Positions 1-5,686 of a stretch of DNA of 5,686 bases are shown here, piece after piece (position 1 is the stretch's first letter; each line of letters starts with the position of its first letter). Made by a program: the position numbers and the translations under genes. The notes under the pieces are model-generated. The model was given only the letters and a program-made list of their open reading frames with translations. It had not been told where the DNA came from and ran no database searches. The DNA comes from Gemmatimonadota bacterium (GTDB lineage Bacteria > Latescibacterota > UBA2968 > UBA8231), in contig JAPPEF010000380.1 in assembly GCA_028875335.1 (NCBI GenBank), positions 1 through 5,686 of the forward strand. The letters run 5' to 3'.

Positions 1-1860
1 ATCAACAACAACACCGAGTCCCTAGTCGAGTTCGACCTCACCACAACCGGCCTCGCCTCGGCCACGGGCGAGCACCTCAGCGCGGACGAGGTCCTCGACT
101 TCGACATCATACGCTTCGTGCGCTTTGAAGCAGCAGGTGCAACGCCCGATGCCGCGCTCGCCGAAATAGAGGTGGACGGCATCGGCTTCAACCTCGCCTC
201 CATGGTGCAGGTCGAGGATCGCACCGAGCACTGGGGAGGACGGACGTGGACGTCCAAGCACCGCGACTGCCCGGGTTGTGGCAAAGGCAGCGGGGCTGAG
301 GCCCTCATCGACCAAGACGTGGGATTTCGCGGATGGAATATCGAGGCCTCAGACAAGGGCAACTGGCGCGATTCAGGCGTCTGGTCCGTCGTCGATTTCG
401 GCAACGTCTTTCGCGTCGATCGCCTCATCTGGCTGCCGATCGTGTCGGGCCGCGGCCCGTTCCTCTACGGCTTCCAGCGCGATAAGCAGGGCAGTTGGCC
501 CAAGTTCGATTTCTTCGTCTCCGACGGCACTCCCAGCAACAGCGCCGATCCAGTAGTCGAAGGCCCCTTCCACTACGAATTGCTGTCGTCGGTGTCCAAC
601 TCCGGTCGCTACTTGTTCGACTTCCAGTTCGAACCGCGCGCGCTGCAGCTGCTGCTGTGGCGCGTGACGCGGCCGCAGCAATTCCACCGCGCCTCCCAAC
701 TCTTCGTCTTCCACAGCGAGGGCTATCCCGTGCAAGTCGAACTAGAGTCCGAGGATATTTCCCTCGGCGGCGCCCGCAGCATGCGCTTCGTCGAATGGGA
801 CGCCGACCTGCCGCCCGGAACGCGCATCGAAGTGGAAACCCAAACCGGCAATGGCTTCCAGACCCTCAAGCGCTACTTCCTCGCCAACGGCAAAGAAGTG
901 ACCAAACAGGCCTACGAGTCCGCCAAGTCCCGCAACCGCGGCGACATCGTCGAGGAAAAGGTGCGCGACGACACCTGGAGCGCGTATAGCCAACCCCATC
1001 GGTTCTCCGGGCAGGCATTCCTCTCGCCGTCGCCGAGGCAGTGGCTGCGGGCACGAGTGCGTCTCATCAGCGACGATCCAGCGGTCTTCCCCACCCTGCG
1101 TTCCCTCACGTTTGTAGCCAATGCGCCGATCATCACAGCCGGGCTGACGGGCCGCGTCTTCCCCCGCGAAGCCATCATGGACTCCTTGCAGGCCTTTCGC
1201 TACACCATCGCGCCGGTGGGCTTCAATAGCCGCGACGCTGGGTTCGACCGCGCACTCATCCTACTCCCGCCCGGCGGCGGCCGCGACGCCGCCTTCATCA
1301 GCGCATCCGTGGGGGGAGACGAGGTCGCGGCCACTGGCCTGTTGCAGGGGGATTCGCTCTTGGTGGAACTGCCGCCGCCGCTGGTCCGGCGGGATTCGGT
1401 CGCCATCGCCTTTTCCGCGCGCCTGTCCCACAGCCCCACGGTCTTCAACGCGTTTGTCTCCAACTCGGCCGCAGAAGATAACCTCCAAGGCGTCGTGCCC
1501 GTCGAGTTCGGTGCCGATCTAGTCTTCGTGCCCGAGGCGGTCGCCGGCGGCTCGCTGATCCGCAACGTCGAGCACACCCGCTCGATAACCCCCAACGGCG
1601 ATGGCATCAACGACCTATGCGAACTGAATTTCACCGTCGTCAAGACCGAACAAGCACCGCAAGTACAGATCTTCACCCTAGATGGCCGGCCCATAGTCGA
1701 GCTCGCAAGTCAAGGCCCGCCGGGTCGGCGCGTCCACTACGTCTGGGACGGACGGAGCACCGACCGCGCCGTGCCGCCCGGCATCTACGTCCTGCGCATT
1801 GCCATAGAAGCAGATGCCCGCGCCGACCGCGTTTACCGGGTCGTGCATGTTGCTTATTAA
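1..1860 (+). CDS. Secreted discoidin-like multidomain protein with FlgD/gliding-type C-terminal domain (5' partial)
   Basis: The frame is open from base 1 to a TAA at 1858-1860, giving 619 residues. No start is visible, and the in-frame GTG at 118 lies inside a beta-sandwich segment, so the true N-terminus is upstream of the window. Residues 1-65 look like the end of one discoidin (F5/8 type C-like) module (RFVRFEAAG..ALAEIEVDG). Residues about 97-244 look like a second one (ALIDQD..WSVVDFGNVFRVDRLIWLP, closing FVFHSEGY). Residues 245-375 are a further beta-rich region (PPGTRIEVETQTGNG, then SPSPRQWLRARVRL). The tail from residue 527 carries TPNGDGIND followed by an FlgD-Ig-like fold (VQIFTLDGRP, YVWDGRS, PPGIYVLRI). 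In related families such tails end secreted or surface-anchored proteins; calling it a sorting signal is inference. Only three cysteines are seen, two as CPGC (residues 90-93). Probable role: surface glycan or protein binding. No catalytic motif was recognised. Confidence 0.85.
   Translation: MNNNTESLVEFDLTTTGLASATGEHLSADEVLDFDIIRFVRFEAAGATPDAALAEIEVDGIGFNLASMVQVEDRTEHWGGRTWTSKHRDCPGCGKGSGAEALIDQDVGFRGWNIEASDKGNWRDSGVWSVVDFGNVFRVDRLIWLPIVSGRGPFLYGFQRDKQGSWPKFDFFVSDGTPSNSADPVVEGPFHYELLSSVSNSGRYLFDFQFEPRALQLLLWRVTRPQQFHRASQLFVFHSEGYPVQVELESEDISLGGARSMRFVEWDADLPPGTRIEVETQTGNGFQTLKRYFLANGKEVTKQAYESAKSRNRGDIVEEKVRDDTWSAYSQPHRFSGQAFLSPSPRQWLRARVRLISDDPAVFPTLRSLTFVANAPIITAGLTGRVFPREAIMDSLQAFRYTIAPVGFNSRDAGFDRALILLPPGGGRDAAFISASVGGDEVAATGLLQGDSLLVELPPPLVRRDSVAIAFSARLSHSPTVFNAFVSNSAAEDNLQGVVPVEFGADLVFVPEAVAGGSLIRNVEHTRSITPNGDGINDLCELNFTVVKTEQAPQVQIFTLDGRPIVELASQGPPGRRVHYVWDGRSTDRAVPPGIYVLRIAIEADARADRVYRVVHVAY
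289..732 (+). other. Discoidin (F5/8 type C-like) domain within the first CDS
   Basis: Residues about 97-244 of the partial protein. The opening ALIDQD..GW corresponds to the usual 'ALIDGD..W' start of discoidin-like modules. It is followed by a WSVVDFGNVFRVDRL strand pair resembling 'WVVVDLG..fxVdRI'. The closing strands end FVFHSEGY, where the family usually ends in an acidic 'EIEVyG' strand. Discoidin-type jelly rolls normally bind glycans or surface ligands. The match is by motif only, and the ligand is unknown. Confidence 0.55.
1579..1857 (+). other. C-terminal TPNGDGIND / FlgD-Ig-like domain
   Basis: The last ~93 residues begin HTRSITPNGDGIND, the hallmark of the gliding-motility-associated (CHU_C-type) and FlgD-Ig-like C-terminal domains. 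They continue with an IFTLDGRP strand, a WDGRS turn and PPGIYVLRI, and end RVYRVVHVAY. In Bacteroidota such domains can direct type IX secretion. Outside that phylum the link is uncertain, so export via T9SS is a hypothesis here. No secretion-system gene lies in the window. Confidence 0.75.
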
Positions 1861-1883
1861 TGGATGTTAGATACAGGCCCCTA

Positions 1884-1983
1884 GGTATGGGATGCTTCGC
1901 TATGCTCAGCATGACAAGTGCTAGTTTGCTGCTTTCCCCTGTCATGCTGAGCGCAGCGCAGCGGAGTCGAAGCATCCCATACC
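1884..1983. repeat. Inverted pair of short interspersed repeats forming an imperfect hairpin
   Basis: The 16-base arm GGTATGGGATGCTTCG (1884-1899) is the exact reverse complement of 1968-1983. The 12-base arm GCTCAGCATGAC (1904-1915) is the exact reverse complement of 1941-1952. The arms enclose a 25-base loop (1916-1940). The internal bulge is asymmetric: 4 bases (CTAT, 1900-1903) on the left against 15 bases (1953-1967, GCAGCGCAGCGGAGT) on the right. The arrangement is two head-to-head copies of one unit of the form GTCATGCTGAGC..CGAAGCATCCC. From memory this resembles the intergenic 'gtcat.ctgagc..gaagcatc' repeats seen in many bacterial genomes. No T-tract follows either arm, so a simple intrinsic terminator is unlikely. 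It may affect mRNA stability or read-through into the next gene. Confidence 0.85.
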
Positions 1984-2007
1984 CAATACCCCTGTGCAAC
2001 ATCACTT

Positions 2008-2014
2008 AAGGGAG
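2008..2014 (+). promoter_or_regulatory. Ribosome binding site that decides the start of the second CDS
   Basis: AAGGGAG lies 6 bases upstream of the GTG at 2021, which is standard Shine-Dalgarno spacing. The alternative in-frame GTG at 1994 has no purine-rich site at the right distance; it follows pyrimidine-rich sequence just after the hairpin. Starting there would place nine extra residues (MQHHLREYT) in front of the basic n-region of the signal peptide. Confidence 0.8.
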
Positions 2015-2020
2015 TACACC

Positions 2021-4666
2021 GTGAGACGTCGAATCTTCACACTACTAATTTGTCTATTCGCCTGGACGCCGCCGCAAGAGGCAAGCGCCCAACGCGCCAC
2101 TGGGTACGACAACCCCTATTACACTACGGGGACAGAAGTCTCTCCGGCGACCCTCGTGCCCTCGGTGCGCAAGTGGTATCTGCCGCAGCGGCTGTACTCG
2201 CTGTACGACTGGCGACAAGAGCAATACTCCAACTACGCCCGCGACCACTACGAGCGCTACACCGAGGTCTTCTTGGAAGGCTCGCCGTTCTACGACGTGT
2301 ACGGCAATTACATCACGCAGGGTTGGCTGGTGTACGACTGGACCGAAGACTACCCAGAAGACAACGGCAGCATCATCACCAAAAATCCGCGCTTTCGTTC
2401 GTGGTTCAACAACCTGCTCGTATCATCGAGCCATTCCGGGCAGTTTTACTCAGCCTTGATGGTCGGCGACGGCATCCGCACGGCCTTAACCCCGCTGACG
2501 TTTTCCAAGCCGCGCTTCGACGGCATTCAGTGGGACCTTATAACTGACAAGTACGCCCTGACCATGCTGTCGTCACGAGTCAGCAACACCGGAGAAATCT
2601 CCTCTAGCGAAGTCGGAGGTGGCGTCCAAGCCAATACATTCACCGCTCTGATGGCGGCTAGGGGACGGGTGCAGGTCGGGGATTTTGCCGCCCTCGGCGC
2701 GACCTTTGTCAATGCAGCGCATCGCAACTCCAACCTGCCGTTTGGCGACAACTCGCTCAGCGGCCTGCTTAGCGGTCCGATGAACGCGGACTTTGTGCGC
2801 TCCATCGTCGTGCGCATTTCCGACGATTCGCCCGAAGACGGCGAGGGCGGCGCGCTGCTGTCGCGCTGGCGCATCTTCATCGATGGCGTCGAGCACACCG
2901 GAGACATCGTCCCCGTAGTCGAAGGCGGCATTCGCCGCGGCGGCGCGGTTGTGGCCAGCGGCACGGATGTCATCACCCTGACCTACAACATCGAAGACTT
3001 CTCCCCAAGCACGGAAGACGCCATCGACGATTTCCGCGAGATCGAGCGCATTGAGATCGGCCTCGTGCTGGCCAACGACTACAAGGTCGAAGTGACCTCC
3101 AACAAGCAGACCAACAATCTCGGCACGCCCGTATTCCTGCCGGTGTTGCGCGCGGCCGGCAACGTCAAGGACGGCTCGAATCAGGCATTTCACCGGTTCA
3201 GCTACGGCCTGCCAACCGGGACCCGCATGTTGGGCTTCGACCTCACCGTTGCCGACCTGCAAGGCTTTGACTTCCGGGGCGAGTTCGTCCGCAACTTTCA
3301 GTACCGCCGCTTTCCCAACGAGAACGTGGCCAAAAACCAGACGCTGGCCACCAACGAAGCCCAAGCTCTGTACGCGACCGCACAGAAGCGCAACTATCCC
3401 TATACGTTTTTCGCCGAGGTTTTCAGCATCGACGCGGACTACTCCACCCGCGCCTTTATGCCCAACGCCGAGGGGAACGTGTATTACGACAACGAGCAGC
3501 GGCACCTGTACGAATTCGTCGATGACAACGACGATCAGGACGAACTGCCGGACTGGACGCGGCGCACATTCGGCAGCCGCGTCAACACGCGGCAGGGACA
3601 GCAGTTGCTGACCGACGCCGCGGTCTTCCCGGGCATTGACGAGGACAACGACGACATCTCGGATTTCAACCGCAACTTCAACACCCAGCCCGACTACGAA
3701 GAGCCGTTTCTGCGCTTTGATGTGGACCCGCCGGAGTTTTTGTTCGGCATGGACATGAACAGCAACGGCGTCATCGACCGCTTCGAAGACGACGGGGAGG
3801 CCGATTACCCCTACAAGCTGGGCCGCCAGGGATTCAACACCTATGCTGCCGTTGAAATCCTGCCCCGCACAACCGTCATGGTCGGCTATCTCGACCAGCG
3901 ACTGCTAGACACGGCCCGGGAAAATCAAGCCGCTTACCTACTGCTGACCGCGAAAAAGGAATTCCCCGCAAAGGACTTCAGCGCGTGGCTGATCGCCAAT
4001 CCGCGCAGAGTTAAAGACGACATTCCCGACGACGTGCTGTTGTGGCGCGACCTGCCCGGCACGCGCGGCCGCTCAGTCTTTACCCGCGACCTCCTGCCCG
4101 CGCGCAACGCCTTCGTCAACACCACGTACCTCGAAGTGCACTACGACCGCTTTCTGCCCTTGACGGCCAAGGTCAAACACGAATTCTATCAGCAATTGGG
4201 CGATCAGGAAGGCGAACTGCGCGGCCAGCGTTTCTTGGGCATCGTCACCAAAGGCGAGTACTCCACCCACATTCGCAACTGGACTTTGGTGCCCAAGTGG
4301 AAACAGCTTTACAACAGCCGAGTGCCAGCGCAACGCAGCGCTCTCAAAATCCGCGAACTAACGGAAATTTTCTCGCTGCAAGCCGTGCGCAGCATCAACC
4401 GCAACATGCGCTTCATCGTCGGAGCCGAGTACGAGCTGTTTAACAATCTCCGCCCCGAGCCAGACCCCCTGCCCTCGGGCTACCTCCTCGACGGCACGAC
4501 GTGGGTACTCGCCAGCCAAGTCGCCAACGACTCCGCGTACCTGGGCTACGCCCTGACGACAAACGTCGGCGTGCGCTGGATTCGCAACAATCTCGACGGG
4601 TCGCCGGCTTCGTCCGAGCTACTGTCCTTCATCACGGTGTACGCGGGCTTGGGCACGGATCGCTAG
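2021..4666 (+). CDS. Exported outer-membrane beta-barrel-type protein with Asp-rich calcium loops
   Basis: It encodes 881 residues from GTG 2021 to TAG 4664-4666. The N-terminus is a signal peptide: MRRR, a hydrophobic stretch (IFTLLICLFAW), and an ASA|Q cleavage site after residue 23. Residues 31-116 are rich in Tyr and Trp. Residues about 255-385 look like a beta-sandwich followed by a conserved-looking ANDYKVEV..GNVKDGSN segment. Three acidic loops start at residues 501, 540 and 578; the third, DMNSNGVIDRFE, fits the EF-hand/dockerin loop. From about residue 605 to the end there are many amphipathic strands with aromatic ends (TYLEVHYDRF, MRFIVGAEYELF, GYALTTNVGVRWI, LLSFITVYAG), as expected of an outer-membrane barrel. 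The last residue is Arg, not the usual aromatic. No enzyme motif was recognised. It lies 160 bases after the discoidin-type gene on the same strand, so co-transcription is possible but must pass the hairpin. No named family is assigned. Confidence 0.88.
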   Translation: MRRRIFTLLICLFAWTPPQEASAQRATGYDNPYYTTGTEVSPATLVPSVRKWYLPQRLYSLYDWRQEQYSNYARDHYERYTEVFLEGSPFYDVYGNYITQGWLVYDWTEDYPEDNGSIITKNPRFRSWFNNLLVSSSHSGQFYSALMVGDGIRTALTPLTFSKPRFDGIQWDLITDKYALTMLSSRVSNTGEISSSEVGGGVQANTFTALMAARGRVQVGDFAALGATFVNAAHRNSNLPFGDNSLSGLLSGPMNADFVRSIVVRISDDSPEDGEGGALLSRWRIFIDGVEHTGDIVPVVEGGIRRGGAVVASGTDVITLTYNIEDFSPSTEDAIDDFREIERIEIGLVLANDYKVEVTSNKQTNNLGTPVFLPVLRAAGNVKDGSNQAFHRFSYGLPTGTRMLGFDLTVADLQGFDFRGEFVRNFQYRRFPNENVAKNQTLATNEAQALYATAQKRNYPYTFFAEVFSIDADYSTRAFMPNAEGNVYYDNEQRHLYEFVDDNDDQDELPDWTRRTFGSRVNTRQGQQLLTDAAVFPGIDEDNDDISDFNRNFNTQPDYEEPFLRFDVDPPEFLFGMDMNSNGVIDRFEDDGEADYPYKLGRQGFNTYAAVEILPRTTVMVGYLDQRLLDTARENQAAYLLLTAKKEFPAKDFSAWLIANPRRVKDDIPDDVLLWRDLPGTRGRSVFTRDLLPARNAFVNTTYLEVHYDRFLPLTAKVKHEFYQQLGDQEGELRGQRFLGIVTKGEYSTHIRNWTLVPKWKQLYNSRVPAQRSALKIRELTEIFSLQAVRSINRNMRFIVGAEYELFNNLRPEPDPLPSGYLLDGTTWVLASQVANDSAYLGYALTTNVGVRWIRNNLDGSPASSELLSFITVYAGLGTDR
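3521..3793 (+). other. Cluster of three Asp-rich, EF-hand / thrombospondin-3-like loops
   Basis: The loops are DDNDDQDELPDW (from residue 501), DEDNDDISDFNR (from 540) and DMNSNGVIDRFE (from 578) of the 881-residue protein. The third has ligands at the canonical positions 1, 3, 5, 9 and 12, plus Gly at 6 and Ile at 8. The first two are degenerate, lacking the Gly. They recur at 39- and 38-residue intervals. Calcium binding is the expected property of the third loop and is inferred for the others. The loops sit between the sandwich-like region and the barrel-like region. Confidence 0.6.
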
Positions 4667-4667
4667 C

Positions 4668-5686
4668 CTATTCAAACGCTTTCTCCAACGCCGCTGGAAA
4701 CACCTGTATCTGACCTGCATTCGCCTCGCGCAACTCGGCTAATAGCGCATCCATAGCCTCGGTCTCGGCCTGCACTCGCAGGGCCGCGCGAATGCTCTCG
4801 CGCACAAAAGCAAAATCCACCACCCGGCCATCGGTGCGAGTAAACTGATCGAGGTGCTGGTCGTAAAAGGCCCGCACCGCTGCGTCGCCGATTTCCCCGA
4901 CCCGTTCGGCCTCGGCTTGGTAGAGCCGCTTGACCAACAGGGCGTCTCGTTCCCGTTCGACGTTGGCGCGAATACCCGCATCGTCGGCGATCCCCAGTTT
5001 GCGAGCTTCCGCCACCATGATCTGCTTGCCAGCGAGATTATCCACGGCCTTGTACAGACGCGCACTGTCGAGTTCGGCCGGATGCGGCGCGCGACCCTGC
5101 TCGACTAAGGCGAGGTACTCCTGCGCTATGAACTGGCCGCCGCGCCAAGTAAGCAGCGGCGCGTTCCCTCCGTCCCACTGCGTCGATTGCCGCGGAAGGG
5201 CGAGCAACTCAGCAAAAATCCCCGCGTCCAGCACCAACTGATACCGCTCGCGCAGAGTACTGACGTAGCGCTCCATATCATCGGCCCGGCTCTGCACGAG
5301 GGCCTGTTTCTCCACCCACTCGCGGGCCGCGGCAAAATCGACGGGGCGTCGTTCCCCAAGCCTGAAAACGTGGTAACCGCTCACCGTTTGCACGGGGTCG
5401 GGATACACGCTGCCGATGGGCATGGTAGCGAGAGGCACCTTCAGCCCCTCGTATACCTCGCCGATCTTGAACCAGCCGACCCAACCGCCGGGGCCAAAGC
5501 GCTGCTGAATGTTCGGCAGGGAATAGGGTCTGATCAGCGACTCAAAAGGCGTCCCTTCCTCAAGCAACTCGAGGACCAGACGAGCCTCTTCCTCGGTCGC
5601 GCAGACGATGTGCTGACTGAGCACTTCCACATCGTACTGCTGTTGGGCAAAAAACGCCCGCAGGTCCGCCTCCGAAAACGCATACG
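4668..5686 (-). CDS. Parvulin-type peptidyl-prolyl isomerase / SurA-like periplasmic chaperone (5' partial)
   Basis: The reverse-strand frame is open from the window edge to TAG (4668-4670), giving 338 complete residues. The GTG at 5628-5630 is in frame but is not the start, because the preceding codons read SEADLRAFFAQQQYDV, the helix that normally leads into a parvulin domain. Residues 19-113 are that domain: SQHIV (catalytic-site His), a polar loop, GPGGWVGWF in place of GGDLGWF, and SGYHVFRLGE (second His). The isomerase site looks partly degenerate: Trp-Val replaces Asp-Leu after GG, Val replaces the usual Met in GEV, and Ser stands where Cys/Asp is common. Residues 205-283 are a SurA-N/PpiC-type helical chaperone segment (IMVAEARKLGI, RDALLVKRLY, AAVRAFYDQH). 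The C-terminus repeats the region following the parvulin domain. The expected role is folding of outer-membrane and secreted proteins in the periplasm, which fits its neighbours. The N-terminus and any signal peptide lie outside the window. Confidence 0.87.
   Translation of the reverse strand, partial: YAFSEADLRAFFAQQQYDVEVLSQHIVCATEEEARLVLELLEEGTPFESLIRPYSLPNIQQRFGPGGWVGWFKIGEVYEGLKVPLATMPIGSVYPDPVQTVSGYHVFRLGERRPVDFAAAREWVEKQALVQSRADDMERYVSTLRERYQLVLDAGIFAELLALPRQSTQWDGGNAPLLTWRGGQFIAQEYLALVEQGRAPHPAELDSARLYKAVDNLAGKQIMVAEARKLGIADDAGIRANVERERDALLVKRLYQAEAERVGEIGDAAVRAFYDQHLDQFTRTDGRVVDFAFVRESIRAALRVQAETEAMDALLAELREANAGQIQVFPAALEKAFE
4671..4895 (-). other. Second chaperone module with its parvulin domain missing
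   Basis: The helix EIGDAAVRAFYDQHLDQF matches the SEADLRAFFAQQ helix that precedes the parvulin domain earlier in the protein. Only six residues later the sequence reads RVVDFAFVRE, matching RPVDFAAARE, which directly follows that parvulin domain (7 of 10 identical). The similarity continues weakly with shared Val-Gln, Met and LRE positions. The first copy carries ~90 residues of rotamase between these two points; the second carries almost nothing. Confidence 0.7.
5346..5630 (-). other. Parvulin (rotamase) domain
   Basis: About 95 residues run from VEVLSQHIV through PFESLIRPYS, GPGGWVGWFKIGEVY and VYPDPVQTVSGYHVFRLGE. They follow the SurA/PpiC parvulin order HIL - YS - GGDLGWF - G.M - PV.T..GYH. 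Both active-site histidines are present. The GGD, Met and core Phe positions differ (GGW, Val, Leu), so catalytic activity is uncertain. Confidence 0.85.

Noticed and set aside
118..120. GTG as the start of the first gene
   Set aside because: The frame stays open upstream to base 1 and the residues before it continue the same beta-strand pattern (LDFDIIRFVRFEA). No ribosome binding site is seen.
1200..1694. 164-codon reverse-strand open frame
   Set aside because: It is antisense to the discoidin-type gene, and its Ser/Pro/Arg-rich translation shows no domain signal.
1884..1983. Intrinsic transcription terminator
   Set aside because: The hairpin arms are long enough, but no run of T follows on either strand and the stem has a large asymmetric bulge, so it is better described as a repeat pair.
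1994..1996. GTG as the start of the barrel gene
   Set aside because: There is no Shine-Dalgarno sequence at a suitable distance, and the GTG at 2021 has AAGGGAG six bases upstream and gives a cleaner signal peptide.
1861..2020. Sigma-70 type promoter for the barrel gene
   Set aside because: I could not find a convincing -35/-10 pair with normal spacing, and the host's promoter consensus is unknown.
2573..3505. 310-codon reverse-strand open frame opposite the barrel gene
   Set aside because: It lies entirely antisense to a well-supported gene with a signal peptide and domain structure. Its translation has no recognisable motif and looks like a GC-rich shadow frame.
5628..5630. GTG as the start of the reverse-strand chaperone
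   Set aside because: The 18 upstream in-frame codons encode the normal lead-in helix to a parvulin domain and contain no stop, so the gene runs off the window.

Overview
The window holds three protein-coding genes, two of them cut by its ends, and no RNA gene, CRISPR array or transposase gene. Composition is moderately GC-rich with GC-biased third positions. The proteins suggest an uncultured Gram-negative bacterium of the FCB / Latescibacterota-like assemblage. The grounds are a long exported protein ending in a TPNGDGIND / FlgD-Ig-like C-terminal domain, a large outer-membrane-type beta protein with Asp-rich calcium-loop motifs, and a parvulin-type periplasmic chaperone. The taxon is an inference from protein style, not from a marker gene.

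Layout. Bases 1-1860 (+) are the C-terminal 619 residues of a secreted multidomain beta-sandwich protein: discoidin-like modules, a long beta-rich middle, then the gliding-type/FlgD-like tail. Bases 1861-2020 are intergenic and dominated by two inverted copies of a short interspersed repeat that form a long imperfect hairpin. Bases 2021-4666 (+) encode an 881-residue exported protein with a clear signal peptide, a Tyr-rich N-terminus, a beta-sandwich-like middle, three Asp-rich loops (one a canonical EF-hand/dockerin-type loop) and a probable C-terminal outer-membrane beta-barrel. The annotated start is the GTG preceded by AAGGGAG, not the in-frame GTG 27 bases upstream. Bases 4668-5686 (-) are the C-terminal 338 residues of a SurA/PpiC-like peptidyl-prolyl isomerase/chaperone. 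It converges on the barrel gene with a single base between the two stop codons.

Working together (inference): all three products are expected in the cell envelope. The parvulin-type protein would help outer-membrane or secreted beta proteins fold in the periplasm. The two + strand genes may be co-transcribed and supply a surface-attached adhesin-like protein and an outer-membrane partner. The most informative observations are an internal duplication in the chaperone in which the second copy has lost its isomerase domain, the repeat hairpin between the + strand genes, and the ~38-residue-spaced acidic loops in the outer-membrane protein.
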